Shown: piece by piece, positions 7,821 to 17,200 of the stretch | How positions within the stretch are numbered: position 1 is the stretch's first letter | How the letters are laid out: the number at the start of each line of letters is the position of its first letter | Origin: Mariniradius saccharolyticus AK6 | GTDB taxonomy: Bacteria > Bacteroidota > Bacteroidia > Cytophagales > Cyclobacteriaceae | Direction: 5' to 3' | DNA length: 64,000 bases | Assembly: GCF_000330725.2 (NCBI RefSeq) | Contig: NZ_AMZY02000001.1 | Location: forward strand, 124,001 to 188,000 | The notes under the pieces: model-generated | The model's database searches: none | Seen by the model: the letters and a program-made list of their open reading frames with translations, nothing else | Told to the model about the DNA's origin: nothing | Translations under genes and position numbers: made by a program

Positions 7821-8984
7821 CTAGAACAAGGTCGACACGACCCTTGAAAGGATTTCGGAAAGTGGAATCTCGATCATGATGACGAAGATGAATGGCACGA
7901 GTGTCAGGGCCCAAAGGGGGAAGAGGTCTCGGACTTGAAAAGGGACTGCCCTTAAATTGAGCACATTGTCCATCATGGCATTGAAATCGGACAGGGAAGC
8001 GATGTAGGCAATCTTTTCGTCTTCCATAGGCTTGGACTCGGCGCCAAGCGACGGAGGCAACTCGGCCTTTTGGTAGACAAATTTGATCTGATCATACATG
8101 CTGAAAATGCTCCGTTCCTTTAGTGATACCAATTTTCGGGAAAAAACGAAAAGCGGGTAAGTAAAAAACAGACTTATCAAAATGACATACGCCAAAAGCG
8201 GTAAACGAAAATCTACCAACTTCATGCTGTCGACCAACATCAAGTCGGCAACATTGCCCGCCAAAGCTACTGATACCGCGAATGTAAAGGGCGCAAAATA
8301 GGATACGCTGAAAGCCAAAAAGCCTAAACCTCCAACCCTATCCGCATGAAATGGAGACAATCTCAAGTCGAGGTTTGAAATCCGCGCCAAAATCCTCCCC
8401 CAAACAAACACCCTCAATATCCACCTGTAAATAAAAAACAATGTAAGCGGCCTGCTTACAAATACGGCCCATTTTCCGACCGTGTTTAACCCGATCTCTC
8501 CGTTTACCTCCTCCAATTGCCAGCTAGAAAGCGATGTGTAATTGACCTCAAAATAAAAAATTGCGGCCACTTGGATATAGCAGATCACAACGATTCCGAA
8601 ATATGTCCATGAATTTTGGAGAAAACCGATCTTTCGCTTCACCAGGTTCCAATATTCCTCGATCCGGTGTTCCGGAATGAGACCGCCGTCGTGAAACTGA
8701 AGCAACGTCTTCTTCAGCCTAAAATTGATCATTGGCTCTATGAGAATCAATATGGGAAGCGAAACCAGGAATCTAGTTTGGGCTTCAAGCGAAGTGATAA
8801 AGGAATCATGGAAATGGCCAGTCCAAAAATTTCCATAGACCAAGGAAAGCACCGCCAGCGGCAACCAACAAACGAAAAATGCCAATGCTACCTTCACGAT
8901 GAGAAATTTCCTCTCAGAGTATCTCAGATGAAGGCGGTCTAGTAGCTTTTCAAATTGATGGTCGCCAAATGAAAGTGAATCCAC
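7821..8984 (-). CDS. Multi-pass membrane protein, function unknown
   Basis: A 387-residue protein with about six to seven predicted membrane segments, near residues 29-50, 68-86, 122-142, 168-190, 215-240, 252-275 and 358-382. A hydrophilic stretch of about 75 residues (282-355) separates the last helix from the rest and probably faces the cytosol. I recognise no transporter or enzyme motif. It precedes the TetR gene on the same strand. The start MDSLSFGDHQFEKLLDR is followed by an amphipathic stretch before the first helix; no other start is obvious. Confidence 0.75.
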   Translation of the reverse strand: MDSLSFGDHQFEKLLDRLHLRYSERKFLIVKVALAFFVCWLPLAVLSLVYGNFWTGHFHDSFITSLEAQTRFLVSLPILILIEPMINFRLKKTLLQFHDGGLIPEHRIEEYWNLVKRKIGFLQNSWTYFGIVVICYIQVAAIFYFEVNYTSLSSWQLEEVNGEIGLNTVGKWAVFVSRPLTLFFIYRWILRVFVWGRILARISNLDLRLSPFHADRVGGLGFLAFSVSYFAPFTFAVSVALAGNVADLMLVDSMKLVDFRLPLLAYVILISLFFTYPLFVFSRKLVSLKERSIFSMYDQIKFVYQKAELPPSLGAESKPMEDEKIAYIASLSDFNAMMDNVLNLRAVPFQVRDLFPLWALTLVPFIFVIMIEIPLSEILSRVVSTLF

Positions 8985-9040
8985 GGTTGCAGAGTTTAAT
9001 TCTGTATGTTACTTCTACTTGTGTCGTCGAAAACACGCTT

Positions 9041-9850
9041 CTATTTTGTCAAAACGGCCCTGCCGTATAATGCCTGTACATGCCTTGCATTGTTGCCTTC
9101 CACTTTATTGATGGCTTCGATTTGTGCTGAAGACGCTTCATATACATGTTTTGCAATGTACCATCTCACCGATTCGGTATAGGGAGGCGTGGTCAGGGAG
9201 CCTTTGTAATGGTAATAATTTCCCAGAGCGGTGGTTGGGATTGTACCCACCAAGTCGGCAATCTTTACCGTTCCCGGCTTGAGTTCAGCGGTTTCATGTT
9301 CCTGTTTTGGAATGGCAGCAAGGAAATCGTTGATAAACTTGCTTTCCTTTCCTTCCTTAAAGAGAATCCCAATCACAAGGTATTGAGGAACAGCGTTTTT
9401 ATCTTCATTTGGAAGTAGATTAACAATGTGCATTTCCATGGGATAGGTAATCCCGTCAATCTGATGCTCGGAGGGAGTATGAAAGTGAAATTGCTTGAAA
9501 TTGAAAGTAGTATCATCGACTGTAATCGTGCTCCCCTCTGCAAAATCCAGCTGGACGGTATGCCCGAGATTTTCGACCTTATTGATTTCATCTTTGAAAT
9601 CTAAGGTGATCAAATGTCTCCCTTCCTCTCCTGTGCTGGCTGATTGAATGTTGATGGGAGACTGGCAAAGCCCGTGTTCAAGTCCCGGCAAAGCATACCC
9701 CATGGTTCGCTTCCCTTGGGCGTCGGGGGCTGTATTTTCGATTTCATTAGCCTCGGTCGTTTCAGTCGTCTCGGTCGCGGGCTTTGGAGAGCATGCAAAC
9801 CAACCGAGAAATGCACCCAGAATCAATGTTGGAAAAACTGTCGTTTTCAT
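9041..9850 (-). CDS. Alpha-type carbonic anhydrase, lipoprotein
   Basis: A 269-residue alpha-carbonic anhydrase, converting CO2 and water to bicarbonate. The N-terminus is a lipoprotein signal ending GWFAC (Cys20), so the enzyme is anchored in the envelope and works outside the cytoplasm. Zinc ligands are His122 and His124 (in HFHTPSEH) and His141 (in EMHIVN). The usual proton-shuttle His lies at 97 (LGHTVQL). QSPINI and GSLTTPPYTE are other family marks. A TTE-rich linker (residues 25-40) separates anchor and catalytic domain. The frame is open far upstream, but MKTTVFPTLI is the only start giving a signal peptide. It follows the porin gene by 14 bases, so the two are one operon. Confidence 0.95.
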   Translation of the reverse strand: MKTTVFPTLILGAFLGWFACSPKPATETTETTEANEIENTAPDAQGKRTMGYALPGLEHGLCQSPINIQSASTGEEGRHLITLDFKDEINKVENLGHTVQLDFAEGSTITVDDTTFNFKQFHFHTPSEHQIDGITYPMEMHIVNLLPNEDKNAVPQYLVIGILFKEGKESKFINDFLAAIPKQEHETAELKPGTVKIADLVGTIPTTALGNYYHYKGSLTTPPYTESVRWYIAKHVYEASSAQIEAINKVEGNNARHVQALYGRAVLTK

Positions 9851-9864
9851 AGTACGGAAAGTTT

Positions 9865-11001
9865 TTATTTTTTGGAATGGTTGAATTTGTACGTAGCGTT
9901 CATCTGTAGACGGAGTGCAGAACCGGTACTGCCATCGATATTTGTCCTTTGTCCAGCCAATGCTTCCCATCCAAAGCTCAAGTTCTGCACGGCATCCCAG
10001 AAAATATTCGCAGACCCATAAAAACTGCTTTTGTAATCCGACGGCTTGAGGTTTGGATTGTCCGCCACTCCCAACCAGCCAGCGGTTAGAGACGAATGTA
10101 TGTGCTTGGCCCAAAAATGTTGGTAGGAAATATTTGCTCCTGTCATGTGGAGTGATTCCATTTCGGGGGTACCGTTGAAGATCGCATCATAATTGAGATT
10201 GACTGCTCCCTGTATGTAGCGCGCAATACCGTTTCCCGTCACGCCCTGAAATTTCAATCTATCCGAGTCGCCGATTTTCAATGCAGACAGGATTGTAAAA
10301 CCATATCCAAAAACACTTCTTGATTGATCGCTCTCATACCGCACCTCGCGGAAGAGTGCGGCGCCCTTTACAAAGCCGAAATCTCCATTGACCCTGTAAG
10401 AACCAATAATGTCGGGAAACCGCTCAGGCAATGCTGTGATGTTGCCGCCCAAAGTGATCTTCTCAATTGGGTTTTCAAAAGAAATCGCGAGCCTATTTTT
10501 TGATCTGTAAGTCGCAAACATAATTTGGGGTGTCCTCGCCAGCGTGGAACTATTGGGACCTTCAAAATCAACTGCGATTGGGTTGGCATCAATATCGAAA
10601 AAGTTACTCCAATCCATTCCGATCATGGCGAATTTGTATTTTACCAAAGCATGCCGCATCCGGAATATTCCTGTCGCATCAGAGGCATCGTTGTGGAAAT
10701 CGCCTTCAAGTTTGATAAATAGCTCTTCGTTACCCACGGTCTGATGGAAATCGATGCCGATTCTCGTCTGTTTGGCACCTATAAAGAAATTTGGATTCCT
10801 TGGCTGCCCAACTTTGATGTTGGCCGGAACGAAAAGGTCACTACGACCTAGGTCTTGGTTGTCCCATACAAAGTTGGTACGCCCAAAACCGTACAAGTTA
10901 AACCAATTGCTTTTTGGCTTATTTTCCTGGGCAAAACCACTTGTTGCAAACAACACATTGAATAGAATAACAAAGCTCACCCTAACGGTTTTGGCTTTCA
11001 T
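9865..11001 (-). CDS. Outer-membrane porin, DcaP-like family
   Basis: A 378-residue beta-barrel protein with a signal peptide cut after GFAQ (about residue 25). The mature start NWFNLYGFGRTNFVWDNQDL, the FFIGAKQTRIGIDFHQTVG strand pair and the terminal MNATYKFNHSKK strand are typical of DcaP-like trimeric porins, which pass small anionic solutes. It lies 14 bases upstream of the alpha-carbonic anhydrase gene. This pairing suggests that the porin lets in, or out, bicarbonate or a small acid linked to the anhydrase; that is inference. Family call is from sequence pattern only. Confidence 0.75.
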   Translation of the reverse strand: MKAKTVRVSFVILFNVLFATSGFAQENKPKSNWFNLYGFGRTNFVWDNQDLGRSDLFVPANIKVGQPRNPNFFIGAKQTRIGIDFHQTVGNEELFIKLEGDFHNDASDATGIFRMRHALVKYKFAMIGMDWSNFFDIDANPIAVDFEGPNSSTLARTPQIMFATYRSKNRLAISFENPIEKITLGGNITALPERFPDIIGSYRVNGDFGFVKGAALFREVRYESDQSRSVFGYGFTILSALKIGDSDRLKFQGVTGNGIARYIQGAVNLNYDAIFNGTPEMESLHMTGANISYQHFWAKHIHSSLTAGWLGVADNPNLKPSDYKSSFYGSANIFWDAVQNLSFGWEALAGQRTNIDGSTGSALRLQMNATYKFNHSKK

Positions 11002-11149
11002 AGGCTATCAAATCACAGGTTGAGAAAAAGATCTTCAGTAAAAATTTCGGCATTGCCCCAGGCGGGGTTGATGAAATCAAATCGTAATGTCCGTCAGACA
11101 CAAATCCCGATCTCTGCACATAACGATGTTAAAATGAACAGTCCTTTTA

Positions 11150-11186
11150 CTTGAAAACCCGCCTTAGGACAAAACGGGTTTTCAAG
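11150..11186 (-). terminator. 12-bp perfect inverted repeat, probable terminator
   Basis: CTTGAAAACCCG (11150-11161) and CGGGTTTTCAAG (11175-11186) are perfect inverted copies with a 13-base loop. It lies 21 bases beyond the stop of the secreted helical protein gene and upstream of the porin operon. There is no long T run, so its strength as an intrinsic terminator is uncertain. Confidence 0.5.
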
Positions 11187-11207
11187 AATGCTCATTTCCG
11201 GAAGCTA

Positions 11208-11687
11208 TTAGTCAAGTTCGCCAATGAACGGAAGTGACCCTAGGATTGCAGCCCTGATTTCGCTCAGGATATACTCCTCGATTTGATAAAATTGCGCAGC
11301 AACCTTTGACCCAGATGCTTTTCTGATCTTTTTATAATAAGTATCGATCAGTTTGTCATTCTTGCTTCTTAAGGAATTCATGTTTGCTACAACCTTATCG
11401 AAATCAGCGTCCTGCATGTTGCTGTACACCTTTGCATAGTCTTCAATTGCCTTGATGCGTTCGGCTCCCAACGCTTTTCTTTGGGTCTCATACTCGTCAT
11501 AGAGAACCCAAAATGGGTCGCTTGGCGGCAGGTTTAGAAACCCTGCAACAGCCTGTTTCTTTTCCATGCCAAAAATGGATTGGATAAACTCGACCTCTTC
11601 CTTGTTGGATTGGGCATTGGCCTCATTTGACAGTGAAAAATTGGCGAAAATCAGCACAAGAGTTGCCGCGAAAATTAACTTCTTCAT
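11208..11687 (-). CDS. Small secreted helical protein, function unknown
   Basis: A 159-residue exported protein. The signal peptide (MKKLIFAATLVLIFANFSL) probably ends near ANAQS, about residue 26. The mature part is almost all alpha-helical and charged: EEVEFIQSIFGMEKKQAV, then DPFWVLYDEYETQRKALG and DKLIDTYYKKIRKASGSK. The overall look resembles small periplasmic helical proteins such as Spy-like sensors, but no LTxxQ motif is present, so I do not assign it. It is a single gene, with a -7 promoter box about 39 bases upstream. Confidence 0.7.
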   Translation of the reverse strand: MKKLIFAATLVLIFANFSLSNEANAQSNKEEVEFIQSIFGMEKKQAVAGFLNLPPSDPFWVLYDEYETQRKALGAERIKAIEDYAKVYSNMQDADFDKVVANMNSLRSKNDKLIDTYYKKIRKASGSKVAAQFYQIEEYILSEIRAAILGSLPFIGELD

Positions 11688-11725
11688 AGTTATTGATTGA
11701 TTTGATTGAAAATATTTTGAGAAAT

Positions 11726-11733
11726 CAAATGTA
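11726..11733 (-). promoter_or_regulatory. -7 promoter box for the secreted helical protein
   Basis: On the minus strand TACATTTG fits TAnnTTTG exactly and ends 38 bases before the start codon at 11687. No clear -33 TTTG was seen. Confidence 0.4.
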
Positions 11734-12002
11734 AGCTAATTTCCTACCATTAGTCCGTGGAATAGCCATATTTTGTACTCCGATTTAACCGTTAATCAAC
11801 TGGTGCAAGCCGAAGGCTAGATTTAAAAATAACCGAAAATCAGATTGGGATTTAGACGTTTCCGTCCAATTCCAGCTTTTTTGATTTTGATCAAGGGACG
11901 ATGGAAATCAACCGGAATTTGCTACCATAGTCGCCAATCTAGGTTGCCAATATTTTCCTTCAAAAAACTCCCCGATACAAAAACTCGAATTTAGGAAAAA
12001 GA
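11734..12002. other. Intergenic gap without recognised gene
   Basis: The AT-rich gap between the secreted helical protein promoter and the end of tamL. I see no protein frame, RNA gene or clear terminator for tamL here. Confidence 0.5.
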
Positions 12003-14297
12003 CTAGAATGGATAACCGATAGCAAAATTGAGGACCATATTTTCTCTGCGCCAAGCGCTATCAAAAACATTAAAATCGGAAAGCCAGCGGTCATCTTCCG
12101 GCAGCCAAGGTTTACGGACAGGAAAGGCCAAATCAAAACGCAATACAAACAATTGAATATCGACCCTTAATCCCAATCCTGCACCAACACCAAGCTCCTT
12201 TGCCCAGTCTTTTGAAAACTGTCCGCCAGGCAGGGCCTCGTTGTCATTCCACAACCATATGTTACCAGCATCGGCAAAGAATGCGCCCTTCAAGTATTTG
12301 TTAATAGGAAAGCGCAATTCCACATTTCCTTCCATTCTGATATCACCCGCCTGGTCAAAAAAACCGCTTGTGTTGGCTGCTTCGGGAATATAAGTACCGG
12401 GACCCAAGGCACGTATCCTGAATGCCCGGACTGAGTTGGGACCGCCAGCGAAAAACTGCTTAACAAATGGAAGCGAGACCGAACGCCCCAATGGCACACC
12501 CAAGCCACCGTATAAGCGGCTGGCGAACACTACTTCTTTTGAAAACTTGTGGAAAAACCGCAGGTCCACGTCCCCTTTGACGTATTGGGCATACTCCAAG
12601 CCAAAAATAAAGCCGGGGGTATTGCTGTTTGTCAGCTCATTGACGAGTCCAAATCCATTCCCTGCCAAATCCAACGATGCGGCAAAAAAGATCGGATTCC
12701 GCCTTTCTTTGTCCACGAGTTGGTTGTAGTTAAAGGTGTAATTCATCCCGGCGATGAACTGCTGCTCAAAGCTTCGGCGCAAAAAGGGATTCTGTTCCAA
12801 AATCTCATCAAACTCAGGCGTCGTGCTTCTGAGGTTGACGACGCTCAAACTAATGGGATTGAATTCGTGCAACACATATCGATTGACATTCCAGAAATAA
12901 CCAAAAGACGCATTGTAGGTGTTGATCAGGTATAGGTCGGTGCGCTTCTGATATTCCAAACCAAGAGATACCCTTGTTTTTGGAATGGAAAACTTGAATC
13001 TGTCCGTAACCGAACCCGGGAAAATCACCCTCGGAAAAATCAAAGATGCGTTAAACCCGAGTTCGATTGACTGCTGCGCTTCCCGCTCTCCCGAGAGGAT
13101 CTGCTGCTCATAGCCCAATTTCCCAGTGAGCTGGAAGATTTCCCCTCCTTTGAAAATGTTGCGATTTTGGTAATTCAGTATCAAGGCTGGCCCAACAAAG
13201 CTGTTGGACTTGGTTACTCCTTGGATCTCGGCACGCAGGGCCCGTTTGTTGAGTGGGGAAAGTAGGATTCGGGCGTTGAGCGGATAGGTACCATCCTCAC
13301 TCCGTACCGAATCGGCTTCATCAAAAGAAATATTCACGTAGCGGAAATTGCCAATGGCGGAAAGCCTTCCCGAGGTGGTCCGTGAAATCTGTGGGTTGAA
13401 CAAGGTGCCGTTTTTAAACAGGATATATTTCTCCAACAATTCCGGCCTGAAAAACAACTCGTCCTGAATAAAGTCTATGTCGTTGACAATCACGGTGTCG
13501 GCACTCGCTTTGTCCGCATTGATCGAATAATTCGGAAACACCTTGATGTCACGGATGGTGTAGGGGAATTTGGATTTCTCCGGGGCGTCACCCTTGAAGC
13601 GCAGGTACAAATCAAATCGCCGATCGGGATATTGGTTGGTGTCAGCCTCGAAGATCAAAAGGTCGGGGTTGAAGTTGTAGTAGCCCATGGCCTTGAGTTC
13701 CTGGTCAATGCGTGTCCGCTCCTCCTTAAGCAAGTCCAAATCCAGACGGGTACCCTTTACCATCTCAGTGTTTGCGAGGTTGCGGTGGATCACCTGCATG
13801 ACTTCCAAGGAATCCTGCAGCAGTTGGTAAGTCTCCAGCACATAAGGCTGACCCAAGGTGATATTGTAATGCACCGAAGCAAATTTCCCATTCTCAACAA
13901 CGGCGTTGGAAGATTCTCCAAAAAAGTATCCCTTGTTTTCAAGCCGGTTCATGATTACGCCCAAAGTTCTATCCGGCTGAATATTGCTCAGGTAGACAGG
14001 CGCCTCTCCAAAACGCTTGTTGAGAAAGCGGTTGATAAATCCCGGCTTATCCTTCTGCCCCTTGTAGTGTGCCCAAAGTCCGAATCTCGTTCCCAGGAGT
14101 TTGCCGTTGGGTGAGGGCTTAATCAATGACTCGACTTCAGCCTGCAGGGTAGCTTTCTCCCTTTTTTCCAATGGAACTTCAAAATCCAAATTGTAACCGG
14201 TGTACAGTTTTTCTCCTTCGGGAATAAATTTCTTCACGCTACAGGAAAACTGGAGCAACAGGGCAAAAACGAATAGGATGGTTACCGTATTTCTCAT
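12003..14297 (-). CDS. tamL: TamL, outer-membrane BamA/TamA-family lipoprotein
   Basis: A 764-residue Omp85-superfamily protein. The N-terminus is a lipoprotein signal with lipobox LLQFSC (Cys19), the feature that separates Bacteroidota TamL from proteobacterial TamA. POTRA-like domains fill roughly residues 30-370 (for example VYLSNIQPDRTLGVIMNRLE), and a 16-strand barrel fills the rest. FAGGPNSVRAFRIRALGPG is the conserved barrel block (VRGF/Y-type motif of this superfamily) and the protein ends in NFAIGYPF with a terminal Phe. With TamB it is thought to help insert or move material at the outer membrane. Its start overlaps the end of tamB by 4 bases. Confidence 0.92.
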   Translation of the reverse strand: MRNTVTILFVFALLLQFSCSVKKFIPEGEKLYTGYNLDFEVPLEKREKATLQAEVESLIKPSPNGKLLGTRFGLWAHYKGQKDKPGFINRFLNKRFGEAPVYLSNIQPDRTLGVIMNRLENKGYFFGESSNAVVENGKFASVHYNITLGQPYVLETYQLLQDSLEVMQVIHRNLANTEMVKGTRLDLDLLKEERTRIDQELKAMGYYNFNPDLLIFEADTNQYPDRRFDLYLRFKGDAPEKSKFPYTIRDIKVFPNYSINADKASADTVIVNDIDFIQDELFFRPELLEKYILFKNGTLFNPQISRTTSGRLSAIGNFRYVNISFDEADSVRSEDGTYPLNARILLSPLNKRALRAEIQGVTKSNSFVGPALILNYQNRNIFKGGEIFQLTGKLGYEQQILSGEREAQQSIELGFNASLIFPRVIFPGSVTDRFKFSIPKTRVSLGLEYQKRTDLYLINTYNASFGYFWNVNRYVLHEFNPISLSVVNLRSTTPEFDEILEQNPFLRRSFEQQFIAGMNYTFNYNQLVDKERRNPIFFAASLDLAGNGFGLVNELTNSNTPGFIFGLEYAQYVKGDVDLRFFHKFSKEVVFASRLYGGLGVPLGRSVSLPFVKQFFAGGPNSVRAFRIRALGPGTYIPEAANTSGFFDQAGDIRMEGNVELRFPINKYLKGAFFADAGNIWLWNDNEALPGGQFSKDWAKELGVGAGLGLRVDIQLFVLRFDLAFPVRKPWLPEDDRWLSDFNVFDSAWRRENMVLNFAIGYPF

Positions 14298-17200
14298 TGT
14301 TCTTGCTTCTTGGTTTTTTTTCGTTCCTTCCTAGTTTCCCTGCGTTTCTTTTCCTCTTCTTCCAGCAGGGCTTCCTGCGCCGACTTTCGCCACAGGTCGA
14401 TGAACTCATTGAACTCCTTATTGAAAATGAAGGATACCCCTGTGACGATCAATTGACCGTCTATGACGGATTCGAAAGTGTTTTTCCGGTAGGCCTTGGC
14501 CCGCCATTTGCCCCTGGTGTCAAGGAGATACTCGACGCTCACGTCCCCAAACATTGCCTCTCCTTGGTTGGTCTGTTGGTTACCGCCCTCGACGTCCATC
14601 TGCCCCCCTACGGATATTACCAAGCGATCATCGAAAAGCGATTGCTTCGCCGCTACGCTGAGCTGCGTCCGGTCCTCTCCTGTCCCGGACTGGAAATCCT
14701 GATAGGAATCCAAGTTGAAATCCACGGAGAAGCCCGAGTTGCCAAACAGCTTATCCGAAAGTGCATTAAGCTGACTGGAAAGCACTTGGCTAACGGATGA
14801 CCTGGCCAAATTGACCGAGCCACCGCCCGAACCGTCATTGCCCATAACTGGGAAGAACTGATTCAGCACCAAGAGGGAAAACACCTGCTTGGTCAATTCG
14901 TCATCCTTCTCATTAATTTGCTGAATCGTGCCATAGACACTGCCGCCAAAAGCACCCCTTTCATTCTCTGCCATGTCAAGGGCAAAGGATATCTCTGGCT
15001 TCAGGATTTCTCCTTCGACATTCAGGTAAACCATGAATGGAAGTACCTGACGGAATTGGCTCCGCGTATCGTTGGTCGTTCCAGAAAGTTGGGCCTGCAT
15101 CAGCTCGGCGGCAGAAGTCCGGACATTGTAAATAGCGCGAAGATCGAGCTTGGCCAGCATAGGTTCACCAGTCCAAACCACGGTACTTCCCTCCGCCAAT
15201 TCAAAACGCCTGTTGACCAAACCAAACAGGTTCATCTCATAATGCCCGCTGCCGACTTGATATCGACCCGAGAGCGAGATATCCCCGTTAGGGTTCATCA
15301 CCATATTCAAGTCTGCCTCTCCCTGCAGGCGCAGGTTATCCCCTGTCCTCTCGTCCACAATAAGGTTAAAAACTGTTTTGGGATCCACACGAAGGTTGGC
15401 ATGGACATCATATCCCGTCAGGCCTTTAGTCCTAAAATCACCTTCCCGCTTGTAAAGGATGTCATATGGATCCTTTTGGTTGACAAAAAGTACCACGCCG
15501 GTCCGCTCGACCATGTCCACTTGGTCTTCGGGTACAATAAAGCTGATTTCGGTACCCTCGTTGACTTTCAATTGCATGTTGACCACGGGGAGATTGACCG
15601 TTCCTCCGATCTTCATGTCCAGATCAACTGTCGCATGGCCAAAAAACAAATCGCTGTCCTTGCGGGTCGAATTCATGACTTGGAATTCCTTCGTGTTTAG
15701 ACTCAGGTCCAAGGAAGGATTGGTTGGATCGCTCGTGTCGATATTTCCGTCAATGACAAAAGCGTCCCCCACTTCGTCTTTGATGGTAAAATCATCGAAT
15801 ACAAACTTGGCATTGTCCATGCGGAAAACCTCATCCTGCATCGAGAAACGTGTATTCAATTCGGAGACCAATAGGCCTGCATCCTTGAACCGAAGCTCTC
15901 CCGCGTACCTTGGAGCCTGGATGGACCCATCGATCTTGATATCACCGGTGATAATTCCTTTTCCCTCACGAATGGCTGAATCCGTAAGGATTTCCAACAA
16001 TGAAACCTGAAGGGCATTCAGGTTCACCCGGAGGTCAAGGTTTGTACTTACTGTATCCGCTGTGAGTGCACCCAATATATCGAGATCGATTTTTCCTTCT
16101 TTCAAGGCCAGGTTAAAATCATAGGATTTCAGACTACTCGCCTGCGCACCCAAATCCAAGCGTCCGAGTGGTACTGATAAGACCTCAAAATCCCTAATAT
16201 CCATATCTGCAAGTAGACCCAGCTCCCTGAAAGGATCGATGCCTGCAATCTCACCATTCACGATTCCCTTAGCCAAAGGCTCATCTGGATTTAGAAAACC
16301 AATGAGCGTATTGATATCGTAGTTTTCGAACTCAAGCGCAATGTGTGGCTCGAGGATTTTGGGATCGTCGGTCAAAAAGCCAATACGTTGTGCTTCATTG
16401 GTAAAATTGAAATTCTGGATCGAAAGGTATTTCGGAGCGTATATGACCTCATTGTCGATGGGCGTTTTCCAGGGTTCCTTGTTAAATACCAATCCCTCCG
16501 ATGTCACCCGCAGGGCCACCGTGTCTCCTTTGAATTCCAATTCAGCTGCTATTTGGTTATAAAGTGTTTCACCTTGTTTGGAAAAGAAAGACAATTCGCC
16601 ATTACCCTGCCTGAAATCCGCCTCAAATCCCGTGAGATCCATGGAGATCGGGCTATATTCCAGTTTTTTGAAACCCAAATCAACTGCCAGCAAATCCCCT
16701 GTCCCTATAATTTCAACATCAAAGCTATCCAATCGTGCATCGAGGTACTGCGCCCACAGGAGTTCAACACTCGAGCGAAAATCCCGGCGCTTCGCATCGT
16801 AAGCCAAATCAATATGCACCGTGTCCATTCCCTGCAAATCAGGCAGGAATAGCTGGTCAAGAAAAGGTGTGGACCGGAAGTCGATTTTTGCTAATGCCTT
16901 GATATCCAATGTATCGACTTCATAAGCTTTGCCCAAAATCTGATACTCAAAATAGCGGGTAAGCGAAGGTGCTAATTGGGCCAATTCTCCCTCCACGTTC
17001 AGATTCCCCCAGAGAAAATCCGAAAGCAGCTTCACATCAGTTTCCAAAGTCGCTACACGGGCCTCAAGCCGGATATCGCCCATAGGGTATGACTTACGGT
17101 CAGTCTGAAAGGACCCCTCGCTTGTTTGGACCATCAGTCGCAAATCGTCCAGCAATCCCGAAACTTGTCCCTGAAGCTTGAATCCCATTTGGATATTTTG

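Noticed and set aside
9851-10114. Extension of the carbonic anhydrase frame upstream
   Set aside because: It overlaps the porin gene end and precedes the lipoprotein signal, which marks the true start.
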